From Zarea fungicola (lineage: Eukaryota; Ascomycota; Sordariomycetes; Hypocreales; Cordycipitaceae), in the NCBI GenBank assembly GCA_900169235.1, contig FWCC01000075.1:124001-188000 (forward strand): DNA of 64,000 nt, given 5' to 3'. The notes below the pieces were generated by a model. That model was not told the DNA's origin, did not search any database, and saw nothing but the letters and a program-made list of their open reading frames with translations. The stretch's first letter is position 1. The number at the start of each line of letters is the position of its first letter. The position numbers were made by a program, and so were the translations under genes. Of this stretch, positions 10,901 to 21,384 are shown piece after piece.

Positions 10901-11131
10901 TCGCGCACGCTGAGCGGCGAGCGCTCCGACCCGTCGCGGTCGTCGCAGGCGAGGCGGAAGGGGAGCTCCGACTCAGTGCGGTATAACGCGCACGGCTATG
11001 AGGAGGAGCCTTACGCAGAGGTGTCAAGGTTCGTGCGAAGCGCAAGCGGAGATGGGACGTCGCAGGACAAAGATAGGAGGACAAAGTGGGACTTTTTCGA
11101 CCGTGTAAAGTCACATTATCAGGTAAATTAA
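7926..11131 (+). pseudogene. J-domain / alpha-beta hydrolase-like / coiled-coil fusion gene with a one-base frameshift
   Basis: Exons 7926-9041, 9093-9155, 9211-9547, 9625-10380 and 10442-11131 all have canonical splice sites. If one base is discounted the product is about 986 residues. Residues 8-75 form a DnaJ J-domain with HPD at 35-37. A charged Arg/Glu linker follows, then from about 288 an alpha/beta-hydrolase fold like the lipase-type N-domains of fungal NLR proteins (VDIVAVHGLG, WLSDERMLP, FIGHCFGGLVIE, LFLGTPHRGTEAF, PLDHFRLNKF). The nucleophile elbow GHCFGG has Cys (385) instead of Ser; His 528 is kept. Residues about 596-655 are coiled coil. The region 715-790 (YTRMGAKWVSTATLKRY, VKRWVPQYEQEFFWEHSQKL) resembles a domain I believe is annotated DUF8035. 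The tail has two copies of a Ser/Arg repeat. The frame breaks at 9310-9322, where a TAA at 9325 follows GTEAFLPE while homology continues one frame over. As read it would stop at about residue 431. It is either a recent pseudogene or contains an assembly error. Confidence 0.72.
10711..10978 (+). repeat. Intragenic tandem repeat coding about 42 residues, two copies
   Basis: Two adjacent units in the last exon of the J-domain gene encode versions of SDSIRSAP, a Glu/Lys/Arg helix, a Ser-rich segment and SSQARRKGSSDS. A third partial unit (SSDSVR) follows. Such Arg/Ser tails are usually disordered. Confidence 0.7.
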
Positions 11132-11598
11132 GAAAATACTAGGTTTAACAAGGTTATTGATATAGACGCATGGCTCTTTTGCCAACGATGTGTGACGCCC
11201 TAAATGCGGCCCTCTGAAGATTGGTCTCAGGGAAACGCGGCAAAGATTATGCATCGTCTGAGCCCGTACATATCACCTAGTCCAATTATATGCTAGTATA
11301 TTGCAATGACGGAGGCTTCGTGGGATTATAGACGATTATAGATCTTGCTACTTTAGCTTTATGTAGGAATACGCAGAAAAGAAGATGGATTTGTCCACTG
11401 CGTAACTTCTTTGTGTTCGCTGCGTATTTCTTAACACAGGAAAAGACAAGAGCCCGTTGCAACAGAAATCACACATACATACGAATACACACACACATAT
11501 ACACATACACATAAATATAAATATATACCACACACGAAATCTATTCAAACTAAACAGTAAATGATATGAAATCTTAACGTATTCTTACATGTCATCAA
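11132..11598. other. Convergent intergenic spacer
   Basis: The 3' flanks of two convergent genes; apart from the CA/TA simple repeat, nothing is seen. Confidence 0.5.
11470..11537. repeat. CA/TA-rich simple repeat
   Basis: An alternating purine-pyrimidine tract of mixed CA and TA dinucleotides in the 3' flank of the reductase gene. Confidence 0.75.
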
Positions 11599-12756
11599 CT
11601 ACATTGCCTTCTCTGATCTCAGAAAACTCTTCGTGGCGTCAACTATTGTCTTCTCAAGAGATGTTCCCCTGAAGCCAAGTTCTCTTGCAGCCTTGGACGT
11701 ATCCAGTTGATAGACATGAGGTAGGGCTGCCCCCGCCTCCCCCATAGGGATCTTGTCGTTCAGCTCGGGGAAGTGATGTCTGAGGATATCGACAACCATT
11801 TGATAGCTGTATGCCGAAGTTGAGATGAGGTAGCGCTGGCCAGCCGCCTCGGGCGTCTCGAAAGCTTGAACATGCATATCAGCCACTGTAAATTATTTGT
11901 TAGCATTTCAATGCGAAAAGAAGAGGACAGTACTTACCATCATGAACATCAGCAAAAGCCCAGAAGCTCGTGTCTGGGACAGTCGTCTCGGACCCGTTGA
12001 TCAGCCGGTAAATGTCGGCGGAGGATGTGTTGAGCTTGCTCATATCGCTAACATGGTGAGAAATTGGGCCATACACCATGGGAGGAAGTAGTGTTGTGAC
12101 GTCAAAGTTTGGCTGATTACCCATTAGCATCAGAATTTGCGATGGCTTGGTACTACAACGAACCTTGTTGTTCTTGACATAATTAAAGGCAGCTTGTTCG
12201 GCGAATGTCTTGGAGGCGAGATAGGCAACTACAGGATTGGCGGTAGCTGTTTCGAGGGTCACCGGGTTCCAGTCATCTTCAGTATAGACGTAGCCGGAGC
12301 GAACACCCTTTGTTGGGTCAAGGACATCCGCGAATGACGCTGTCACCACAACTCTCTTAACCTGAGGGTTATGCTCCTGGATTGACTGAAGTATAGACGT
12401 AGTTCCCTTGATAGCTGGCTCCAATAGCTCTTTCTCATAGTCTTTAGCATTGAGAATGAACGGTGAAGCGGTGTGAATAACCTAACGTCGTCAGCACGAG
12501 CCATAGTAGTAGAGGGCAGTTGACTTACCCCGTCGACACCTTTGACAGCGTCATCAAAAGCATTCGGAGCCGTGATGTCGGGTACAATAACTAAACTGAG
12601 TTGAGTTGCATACTCTTTATGGGTTGCCTTTACTTCAGCAGCAGACCTCTCGGAACGGACGGCTCCACGAACGTGATAGCCCTGGCGGAGGAATGCGTTG
12701 ACGGTGTGAGCGGCAATGAAGCCGGAGGCACCAGTTATAAGAACAGTCTTGGCCAT
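11599..12756 (-). CDS. NAD(P)-dependent reductase, Gre2 / dihydroflavonol-reductase type
   Basis: Three exons on the minus strand: 12756-12529, 12481-11938 and 11885-11599, totalling 352 residues, with gtaagt donors and phases that match. Residues 3-16 are the Rossmann motif VLITGASGFIAAH. The catalytic Ser (about 125, VVTASFADV) and the Y163-x3-K167 pair (YLASKTFAEQAA) identify an extended short-chain dehydrogenase. Length and layout match yeast Gre2-like methylglyoxal/aldehyde reductases and fungal dihydroflavonol-4-reductase homologues, which reduce aldehydes and ketones with NADPH in the cytosol. The substrate is unknown. It lies tail-to-tail with the J-domain gene and head-to-head (1.2 kb apart) with the epoxide-hydrolase-type gene at 13986. 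The start is the ATG directly before the Rossmann motif. Confidence 0.88.
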
Positions 12757-13355
12757 TTGAGAATATAATTTTTTTTTCTTAAGACTAGAGGGAGGAGATG
12801 ATTGTGAGGTTGCCGTATTCGGTTGTTGATGCATTGTTCCTGTGTCTTCTTCTCGGGGCAACTAACTCCTCTTTATACGTTTTATCTTGAATCTATTCAT
12901 GCTGACGATATACTTGAAAAGAAGTGAGTCCTCAGAGCCTCCTTGTTTGAGTTTTCTTGCTTACCAAGATGCACTGCGCAATCTCGACTTACAAATATAT
13001 TCAAGCTTGGCAATCAACCCGGCGGCGATAACCGGTAGCCGTTGTAGCCGCTTTTCCCACATCTGCGGGGGCCTCCACCTTTCTAACTTGATCTGGATCG
13101 GCTGGCTGGTCGGCATTTACAAACCAAGGCATTAACATGTAGTTAGTTACTCGACAATTCGCGATCAATTCGTTAGACTGACTAGAGAGATTTCCAAGCA
13201 AATGGATTAGTGACGCTATTTGTAATGGGTGCTCTGTTTTCCGACAATCGACAATGCTTAGAGAGAGGCCATCACTGCCATGTAAGTAAGCATGGGTTAG
13301 CTTGGTCGACGATGGGCGATCAAAGCTACACACACGCACTAGCTGTCGCCAGTTT

Positions 13356-13380
13356 CTGAAATGCCGGCTGAAATGCCGGC
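13356..13380. repeat. 12-bp tandem duplication
   Basis: The unit CTGAAATGCCGG occurs twice in tandem between the reductase and hydrolase genes. Confidence 0.7.
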
Positions 13381-13865
13381 CGCTCCGAATATCATAGCCC
13401 AGCCATTCTTGATACACAAAATACGTATTATTTATTCAAATTAGAATTTTAGAATTGTTCAATAACACGGCGTCGGCGCGGCCGTCCTTGGCAAAGCTTC
13501 TAGAGCTAACCAGTCAATTATTTCCTCTTGGGTGTTTCGCTTGCAGGGCCAAAATCCAAAATAGCTAATAAGCTCAGCCTCAATGCATGGGGATCCACAC
13601 GCTGACCCAAATTTTGATCGCTGTGTGTATGGTAATGTCTGCCTTTGAAACCTACCTGGCAATAGAGTCCGAAAACAGAAAGCTTTCAAGCCATTCATGT
13701 TAATAAGCAGCTTTTGCCTAGTAACGCTATTGCTCGGCAGTTGATCATGACTGTGTACGATCCGCCTCTTTCAGCCGTGTGTGTCTACCTCCGCTGAGGC
13801 CGCAACAGGGTTAGTAGGTCAGCCACGGAAACAAGTGTGCAGGCAGGCTGATACTGTAATTGTGA

Positions 13866-13873
13866 TATAAATA
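13866..13873 (+). promoter_or_regulatory. TATA box of the epoxide-hydrolase-type gene
   Basis: TATAAATA lies about 113 bases before the ATG at 13986. Confidence 0.5.
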
Positions 13874-13985
13874 TGCTCGGTGTGCCCGCAGTCTCCGAGA
13901 AACATTGCTGCCAATAGTTGCCACTTATTACCGGTATTCGCCAATTTTGCTCATCTTCTCAGGATACAACAGCTAGCAGGCCATC

Positions 13986-14837
13986 ATGCCCTTGACCAAG
14001 AACTCACATTTCTTCACCAACAATGGGGTTCGCCTCCATTACCAACTGTTTGGCCAAGGACTTCCTCTGGTCTTCGTCCACGGCCATCCGGACAATGAGA
14101 TGACTTTCTCCTACCAAGCCGAAGCTTTCTCCTCCAATTATATGGTCATCCTCCCGACACTGCGCGGATACCCGCCTAGCGACGTTCCGCTTGCCAATGA
14201 GGAGGCATACGACGGCGATGTCATGGCCGGGGACCTACTGGCGCTCCTAGACCATCTGAAGATAGAAAAGGCCGTTTTCGCCGCTGGAGATGTTGGGGGT
14301 ATAGTTGCACAGAAGCTTGCCTTTTTGCATCCAGAGAGGTTCGCGGGCTTTGTCATCTTCAACACGCCGATTCTGGGGACCATGATGCACCTCATTCACC
14401 ATGACAAAGAGCAGCAGGAGACATCCAAGTACTCACTCAAATACATCAAGCATAACCCCGGCGACCCTTACGATGTCGATTTTGTTGTACGGACCATTCC
14501 GGACCCTGCTTACCGCGCCGAGATCAAGGAGTATCTGCTGGCTTCTCCAGAGGGCGGCATGTTTTACTTCTTCCGGCGAAACTTCCCCGGGCCTCCATAT
14601 GGGCGCGATGTCGACACGTCAGGGATGCACTATAAAATGCCATGTTTAATCCTGTGGGGGATGCAGGAGCCTTATTTCTCTGACAAAATGTTGGATGGAT
14701 TTTACAAATGGTTTGATCAATCAGTCCGTGTTGTTACTTTGCCAGACGCTGGTCATTGGCTGTGGCGCGAGGATCCGGCGAAGGTCAACAGTGAACTGCG
14801 CTCGTGGTTGGCGAGTTTGAACTATAAAAGCCAGTAA
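13986..14837 (+). CDS. Alpha/beta hydrolase, epoxide-hydrolase type
   Basis: A single exon of 283 residues. HGHP at 32-35 is the oxyanion-hole motif (HGxP), and GDVGG at 101-105 places Asp102 as the nucleophile, as in epoxide hydrolases and haloalkane dehalogenases rather than esterases (Ser). Glu228 (GMQEPYF) is the likely acid and His257 (DAGHWLWRE) the base. The cap region, about residues 130-215, holds several Tyr that could donate protons in epoxide opening. The protein is probably cytosolic (no signal peptide). The likely reaction is hydrolysis of an organic epoxide or halide; the substrate is unknown. It is divergent from the Gre2-type reductase and has its own TATA box. No introns, no defects. 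Confidence 0.85.
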   Translation: MPLTKNSHFFTNNGVRLHYQLFGQGLPLVFVHGHPDNEMTFSYQAEAFSSNYMVILPTLRGYPPSDVPLANEEAYDGDVMAGDLLALLDHLKIEKAVFAAGDVGGIVAQKLAFLHPERFAGFVIFNTPILGTMMHLIHHDKEQQETSKYSLKYIKHNPGDPYDVDFVVRTIPDPAYRAEIKEYLLASPEGGMFYFFRRNFPGPPYGRDVDTSGMHYKMPCLILWGMQEPYFSDKMLDGFYKWFDQSVRVVTLPDAGHWLWREDPAKVNSELRSWLASLNYKSQ

Positions 14838-16541
14838 GGTATTTTATATATGTTTTATAGATATTAATACGGAACTCCAAAGCATGGAATCTCATAAGAG
14901 TAGTCTTCCAAAATTTAATACACTTGAAAAGAACCATGGACTTGGTGATGGTACCCGCTTACTATACTTGGGCTCTAGTTATACAGGCGGCTAGAGAAGA
15001 CGAGAGAAAATGAGCTCTCACACGTACACTGAACTTTACTTTCTATTATAAGATATTATAAATAAGAGGGGAATATAGTCAGTCTACCTATATAGTAACT
15101 GGGTGTAAGAGGAGGAACGAGGGTTTAGCGCTTAAGTTTATGGACTAGGAATCAAACCTTGAGTGTGGCTGTCACTTGTGTTGGCTGTAACATAGATAGC
15201 TGGCACTCGTTCAATAACTAGATTGCAGAATCATTCATCATTCATCTACTTCCTGCTGCATATTTTGACAGTGGGAATGGTAGTATTCAAGAACCAGCTT
15301 CCTGTCTTTACAGTTAAGAGCAGAGTCTTGTTATTTGCATTAAGCATCTAGTTATTCCTGGGTCTTAGCAGATGATAACTGAGAGTCAACAGGCTTAACA
15401 CTCTTTAACTACTAGAGCATTCTACTTTGGCTAGAAATGGTAGAGTCGGACAGCTGTCGAATGCGAATGGAATTAATATATTCATTCGACCCCAAGTCTT
15501 ACGACTGTCAAATTGCATGAATACACCAGTTGAGTTGCCCTGAGTCGCTCCATACATCTTCGCATCGTCTTTCCGAGCGTGTGGCTATATAACTAAAACA
15601 GCGGTATCGAATTTCGGAGAGCTTCGGATAATTTTCGCGTCGACCTGTGGACTTAATCGTTTCCAACAACGTGATCGTGGTTCAAATAACAAAAGAATAC
15701 ATCAACATGTCCATTCTCTAAATATACAATATGTTCTTTCTTGTTCCCATTTCCATATGCGTCCTCACTCGTTACAGGCTGTGAGTTTATTATTTATGCA
15801 GAATGATATTAGGCTGTGTTGGGGCCGGTGCCTTGTTTTTGATTTATCATGCCGCCACAGGTGACTTGAAATCAGCGTATCCCCCAAGCCAGCCGGTTAT
15901 TACGAATGAACAACGCCGCATAGAGCAGAATTGATAAGGGAAGGCAGTCAAGAGATGGTTAGCAAACCAGGAATAAGATGATGAGGGGATCGGTACAGCA
16001 AGTAAGATAACAAATTATGCACGTACATTTGTGAGAGCATTTAACTGTGAGCGAGATTCACATACAATCATGCCTGAAGCAAATCGCCATATCCTAGTCA
16101 CGTGGGGTTCGTTTATGCGACTTTTAGTAGAGCACCACCGTCACAGCTGGCTGACATTTGCAATGCATGTCGCCACTTTAGAGATTATGGCGATAAAGCG
16201 CCATAAATATCAGGCTTGATCCGTGATAAAGCGACCACGAATCTCTCCGAAAGCACTGTAGATGTTCGATAATAGATACGAGGATAATCAGCTCCGTGGG
16301 GTATGTCCTCTCTTTGTTCTGCTGCAACTGGCGGATATGCAGGGGAGCAATGACACCATCGTGCCACTTCAGGCGCAATGTACGTGCCGTGTTCCGAACC
16401 AAGCATGACATTAGCCGTGTTTGCCGATAATGTATTTTAAAAAAATATGAGGCGACATGAAATATTTAATCGAACACAAAGGCGAGATGCTCAGCAGCTT
16501 CGTTGTCCAGCTATCAATTCATTTTCTCAAAAACGGCCACA
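14838..16541. other. AT-rich intergenic region, no gene seen
   Basis: Low-GC DNA without long plausible frames. It contains the inverted repeat at 16185-16206. Confidence 0.55.
16185..16206. promoter_or_regulatory. Perfect 8-bp inverted repeat upstream of the sugar-type transporter
   Basis: TTATGGCG, a 6-base spacer (ATAAAG), then CGCCATAA. The word TGATAAAGCG recurs at about 16226. The dyad lies about 335 bases before the ATG of the MFS gene and could be an operator; there is no direct evidence of function. Confidence 0.3.
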
Positions 16542-18343
16542 ATGTCGGAATCGGACGAGAATAACACCTGCAGAGAAGAAAAAGTAGACGCAAAGGAAAA
16601 TTTCAGCAACAAGAGCGAAACCTCAGCAAAGGAAGAGAAGAAGGTTCCTCAGAATGCCGAATACGCAGCGTCAGAACGCGAGTCGTCTACTACGGTAGAT
16701 GCCGTGATTGATGTGAAAAGGTTTGACCCTGTGTTGGCGAGGAAGATGGCACTTGTCAATGAGGCCATTGATGAGATCGGAATGAGCAGCTTCCAATGGA
16801 AGCTGCTTCTTCTTAATGGGTTTGGATATGCCGTTGATTCTGTACGTCAGCACGTTTACAAATACCCCTTTTATCGGTGCTCCATTTCTTCATAATGACT
16901 TGCTAACGAAATGGTCAAGTTGCTTGTGGTTTGTCAGTCAATTGCGAACCCAGCGGTACAGCAAGAATACGGTCTACCGACACCCAAGATCTCTGGTATC
17001 CCTCTAGCATCGCAGGTCGGCTTATTAGTTGGCGCTGGTTTATGGGGCTTCTCTGCCGATGTTATTGGTAGAAAACTTGCCTTTAACACTAGTCTCTTCT
17101 CGTGTGCTATCTTTGTGATAATAGCTGGCGCGATGCCAAACTATATCTCGTTTGCTACTATGTGAGTACCTTGCCTTTTTATCCTCTCTTGCCGAAGCTG
17201 ATAAACAAGTGTTGCCATCTACTCTGCGGGTGCTGGAGGGAACTACATTCTGGATGCCACCAACTTCCTAGAGTTCTTACCAACCTCTCATCTATGGCTG
17301 GTAACATTCATGGCCGCATGGTGGGCCGTTGGTTATACTGTGACTGGGTTACTTGCCTGGGCATTTATGAGCAATTTCAGCTGTGCTCCAGATGCAAACC
17401 CATGTACACGTTCGGCCAACATGGGTTGGAGATACCTTCATTTTACCAGTGGCGCCCTGGTGCTAGTTGCGGCACTTGCGCGTTTGCTTCTCATCAAAAT
17501 GGTTCAGACACCGCGTTGGTTAATTGCGCAAAATCGTGATGAGGAAGTCATTAAAATCCTTAATGATATTTCTGCCAAGGCTAAGCGCCCTCATCAGTTA
17601 ACGGTAGAGCGTTTGCAGGCCGAGGGTATCGTCCTTCACACAGAACTCTCAGAATGGTCAGCTCTACGCATCAAGATGCATTTCAAAGGTCTGTTCCAAA
17701 CTCGACTCCTCGCGTACTCTACATCAATGATCTTCGCCAATTGGTTTGTTATTGGTATGGTAACTCCGCTATATGGGGTCTTCCTGCCCTTTTATCTCCA
17801 AAGCAGAGGTGCAGATACAGGTGGCCACTCGAATTACCAGACATGGCGAGACTACGCTGTCAACCAAATCGCAGGTCTTATTGGTCCAATTATTGCTGCT
17901 GTACTGGTGGAATCAAAATTCTTTGGCCGGAAGGGTACTTTAGCAGTTGGTGCCTTGATTACCATGGTGCTCCAATTCGGCTATACCCAGATCAAAACAG
18001 AAGCACAAAACCTAGGCATCTCTGCCGCCATTTCAGCAGCGTCGTGAGTCTCTCAATAAGATTTCCTGTCTGGACTAATCCGCCACTAATCCATTCTAGA
18101 AATATCTACTACGGCACAATATACGCATATACACCAGAAATTCTTCCCTCAGCCCACCGCGCAACTGGATATGGTATATGCGTTATCCTGAATAGAGTTG
18201 GTGGCATTCTTGGCGTGCTTGTGGGTAGTTATGCAAATGTCGAAACAACTGCGCCTCTGTTTGTCTGTGCAGCGTTATTTGGATTGCTTATTATACTAAG
18301 CTTGCTTCTGCCTCTGGAGTCTCGGGGTAAGCGGAGTCAATAG
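16542..18343 (+). CDS. MFS transporter, sugar-porter / SV2-like type
   Basis: Four exons, 16542-16841, 16920-17161, 17210-18043 and 18100-18343, give 539 residues with consistent phases (0, 2, 2). A hydrophilic Glu/Lys/Ser-rich N-terminus of about 75 residues is followed by EIGMSSFQWKLLLLNGFGYA (helix 1). GLWGFSADVIGRKLAFNTSL is the helix 2-3 loop with the G-x-x-x-D-x-x-G-R-K/R MFS motif, and AGAGGNYILDATNFLEFLP is helix 4. A large central loop (PRWLIAQNRDEEVIKILNDI) is typical of sugar-porter-type proteins. Helices 7-12 follow, including NIYYGTIYAYTPEILPSAHR, with the P-E-x-x-P-x-x-x-R motif. It is a plasma-membrane transporter of the Sugar_tr/SV2-like group; the substrate is not determinable. 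ACAATGTCG at 16539 is a good fungal start context and no upstream in-frame ATG exists. Confidence 0.85.
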
Positions 18344-20460
18344 GTATGAGCAGCGCACCCTGCGCAGCGATTGAATGGCAGAATTTATTGCAATCTGGAT
18401 ATGAATTCTTTGTCATGATTTTTTTCTTGCTAGGCTATCAACGCTTTCGTATGGCGCTCTGTCTCGTTTTGGATTCTATTTTCTGGCCCTGATTGTTATA
18501 TCTAGGCTGCTATGAGAGCATCACTTTGGCTTGCGGGATGCAGATCGGCGAGAGGCTCGCGTTTCTCGAGGCCCTTCTTTTGCCACTTCTTTTCGATCAT
18601 GCATATAATTCTTTAAAATTTACAGTGTTATTGTATACGCCAAGGCTTTATTCCAAGCATGTCGCATTATTTCCAACTGAAACTTCGAATTTACTTGGTA
18701 TTTTGGTCTATTTTTTTACTCGAGACACTGGTAACCATGATGGATCTAAGGGAGACGTACAAGTATTAGGCAGCGGGAGCCGTTTATCATAGGAACCACA
18801 AGCGTTTCGCAGTAGAATGGGAGACATCATGTGACAGATGGGGGCTACACTGCAACTGCATGACGAGAACGGCACCTCTTCTCGGGGCTGGCGACGCTGC
18901 GGAGGAACGAGCGATGGCGGAGCATGATGGTGAAGCGGTGCGGACGGCGGACAGCTGAACCGCCTTTCCAATCTCGACATTGGATTGGATGATCGGCCGC
19001 CATATTGACGGGGCATGGCGACCTGCCACCTCTGGTTCTCCATCTTCTCCAATGTTCTGCAGACGCATGGCAGGCTTCCAGGGGATGATGAACAGGCACT
19101 AGCCCGAGGGTTATCCTCGCAGGCAGCTCGCCGAGCGGCCGCACAAGAGCGGCGCTGCAAACCACCATTGGTAATTTGACACATCGGAATGGGTTGATGT
19201 ACTCATTATTACCCGGGTGTCTGTGAAGTCCAGCTTCAGGACGAAATGTACTAGAGATCGGGGCCAACAAGGGCAGCGACCCGAAGGCAGAGTAAGCGAC
19301 ACCCGTTGTCGATGCCCAGCTGGAAGGGCCGATGATTGGGCCGGCCGTGCGCTTGGCGCAGCTCTGGACGAGGTACAGGGCAAGATCAGCCGTCACGGTT
19401 CTCGGGGCGATGGCTCCTGGCTCTTGGCATACCTCCGTCTTGCCGAGAGGCGCGCTCGCTGCGGACGCTGTTTCTGTCGCCCGGCTGCGATAGTGGGCAT
19501 GAATTGGTGGAGGTACACCATACAGAGATGCAGCTGGGCAGTTAACTTGGTGAGTCTCCGCGTCTATCTGCATTTCGGAGGTAGGATCTTGTTGAAATTG
19601 TTGGTCGATCGCATAACATGGCCGGTTGTACTACCCGCTCCAGGATTTGCGCCGCGGGTGTCGTGTCGATCGGCAGGGCCATGGCTAGAAAGAAATTCAA
19701 TTTAACCTAAACACTCCAGTAATCTTAAAACTTAATATTATATTATGGATATCTTAGTTTTAAATAAATAATCCCAAAGGGAAAACTGCCAACTCTAGTA
19801 GGATGTACTAAAATAAAATCCTCATTCCCATGCACCTGTCCTCTTTTGACTTCAAATACCAAGACCACCCCATCGCTAGTCACTACTTAGGACTGAATTC
19901 TTCTCGCCGTTGAAATTTGTAGTTTCAGAAACTTCCTTTATCGGCAGACAGCCCTTGTTTGCGTTCGTAGAGCCTGTAATAGAAGGCCAATGCTAAAGTT
20001 CGTAGCTTGCAACTCAATCAGGAATGGTTCGGCTCATTGTGCCGCATTAGGCACGGTTACCTGGGCTGAGCTAGCCATCATTCCAGTCAGCAGCGTGGGC
20101 GCGTGCGCTCCGGAAACAGAAAGACGGATATTAAAAGCAGCACGAGTCCGATGTGAGATCGCTAGCCCAGTCCTCGGCAATTAATCGCCTGCGTTATGCC
20201 GCGAATGTAACATGTTTATGAGGCAAAAGCCCCTGGTTAGCAGCGGATATTGGCCGCCTTTCCGCCCGCCCTTGTATCTAAATTCCAATGAACTTTATTA
20301 ATTGTGCCTCAACAAGCTTGTTGTAGAAGTGGCGCAGGGGCCGAGCGGACGACAGATAACCTCCCCATGATGACGCTTGCAAACTCTAGCCATCCGTCAT
20401 CGGGGAACTTATAAACATTCACCCGCTTTCATAAGAGGCCGAACCTGTCCTACACTAAAC
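18344..20460. other. Long intergenic region with a GC-rich island
   Basis: 18,850-19,700 is GC-rich and open in several frames at once (a reverse frame of 242 residues at 18845-19573, a forward frame of 162 at 19217-19705), but neither shows a motif I recognise. It could be the remains of a gene. The repeat copy at 19989-20054 also lies here. Confidence 0.45.
19989..20054. repeat. Dispersed decayed repeat, copy 1
   Basis: GCTAAAGTTCGTAGC and the following ~50 bases align with 23609-23674. Most differences in the aligned 65 bases are C/T or G/A transitions, as expected of RIP. Confidence 0.6.
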
Positions 20461-21384
20461 ATGCCTCGCCTCATCCTTCAGCAGACACATTTATTAGTAC
20501 GAAGGGGATCTCCTTTCTTACCAGCTTCACCGGCGACACTTTTTACACAAGTCCGACTTTTCTCTCAGCCCAAGATGGCCACATCAGCTAAATCAGACCC
20601 CGATGCCACAATGGTTATCCGGGATATAACACCATCCATCACGACTCTTAGCGTCCCGTTTGAATTCGCTGGTGGTCGTGTCAAGTCCGGCGGTCGCGCA
20701 ACCATTGTCCGCTTGGCTAGCGGCCGCCTCGCCATCTTCTCTCCCGTCGCGCTCACAGCCACTGTCCGTTCAAAGCTCGAATCGCTTGGCACGATGCAGT
20801 ATATTATTGCACCTAACGTTGCGCACCACATTCACATCTCCGCTTGGGCCAAAGCCTTTCCTAGTGCACAGATTATCTGCGGCGCAGGTCTAGTGGAGAA
20901 ACGGGAGCAAGATCCAGCTACAAGGGGCACCAAATTCCATCATATTTTCACTCAAGAGAATAAGTCACAGATGGAAATTGCACCCGACTTTGATAATGAG
21001 TTTAAGTGGGAGTACGTTACCGCCTCGTCCAACCAGGACCTTGTTTTCCTCCACAGCCCAACCAAGACGCTCATCCAGGCTGATCTCCTGCTAAATCTGC
21101 CCTCTACTGAGCAATACTCCAAGGTACCTGGCGGCAGTGGCACTGGCTTCCTTGGCAGAATGGTGGCGTCCGCATTCAGCACCAAGGGTGACATGATTTG
21201 GCAGAAGAGAGCCCTGTGGCACGGCGTGGGGTCAAAGAAGCGCGAAAGTTTCTCTGCTTCAATGAGAAATATCCAAAAGTGGGATTTTGATAGGATTATT
21301 CCCTGTCACGGAGAGGTTATTGAAACAAATGCCAAGGGAACTTGGGCAAATTTTATGGAGTGGTTTATTAATGGCAAGAAATAA
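20461..21384 (+). CDS. DUF4336 family protein with probable mitochondrial presequence
   Basis: A single exon of 307 residues from the ATG at 20461 (the only in-frame ATG upstream of the conserved part). Residues 1-40 are rich in Arg, Leu and Ser without acids (MPRLILQQTHLLVRRG, VRLFSQP), like a mitochondrial targeting peptide. From about residue 55 it has DITPSITTLSVPF, GGRATIVRLASGRLAIFSPV, YIIAPNVAHHIHISAWAKAF, HSPTKTLIQADLLLNLPSTE and FDRIIPCHGEVIETNAKGTW. These are hallmarks of DUF4336, a family distantly related to the metallo-beta-lactamase fold. The usual HxHxDH metal motif is not evident; N-V-A-H-H and C-H-G-E correspond to its remnants. Biochemical function is unknown. An internal ATG at residue 39 (MATS) could give a cytosolic form. 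Confidence 0.85.
   Translation: MPRLILQQTHLLVRRGSPFLPASPATLFTQVRLFSQPKMATSAKSDPDATMVIRDITPSITTLSVPFEFAGGRVKSGGRATIVRLASGRLAIFSPVALTATVRSKLESLGTMQYIIAPNVAHHIHISAWAKAFPSAQIICGAGLVEKREQDPATRGTKFHHIFTQENKSQMEIAPDFDNEFKWEYVTASSNQDLVFLHSPTKTLIQADLLLNLPSTEQYSKVPGGSGTGFLGRMVASAFSTKGDMIWQKRALWHGVGSKKRESFSASMRNIQKWDFDRIIPCHGEVIETNAKGTWANFMEWFINGKK

Larger units (their letters stand above)
12757..13985. other. Divergent intergenic region between reductase and hydrolase
   Basis: No gene is recognised. It contains a 12-bp direct repeat pair at 13356-13380 and a TATA box at 13866-13873. Short reverse-strand frames at 13001-13417 and 13459-13698 resemble nothing. Confidence 0.5.

Noticed and set aside
18845..19705. 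Long overlapping frames on both strands (242 and 162 codons)
   Set aside because: Openness follows from high GC. No motif, signal or splice structure was recognised; at most an old relic.
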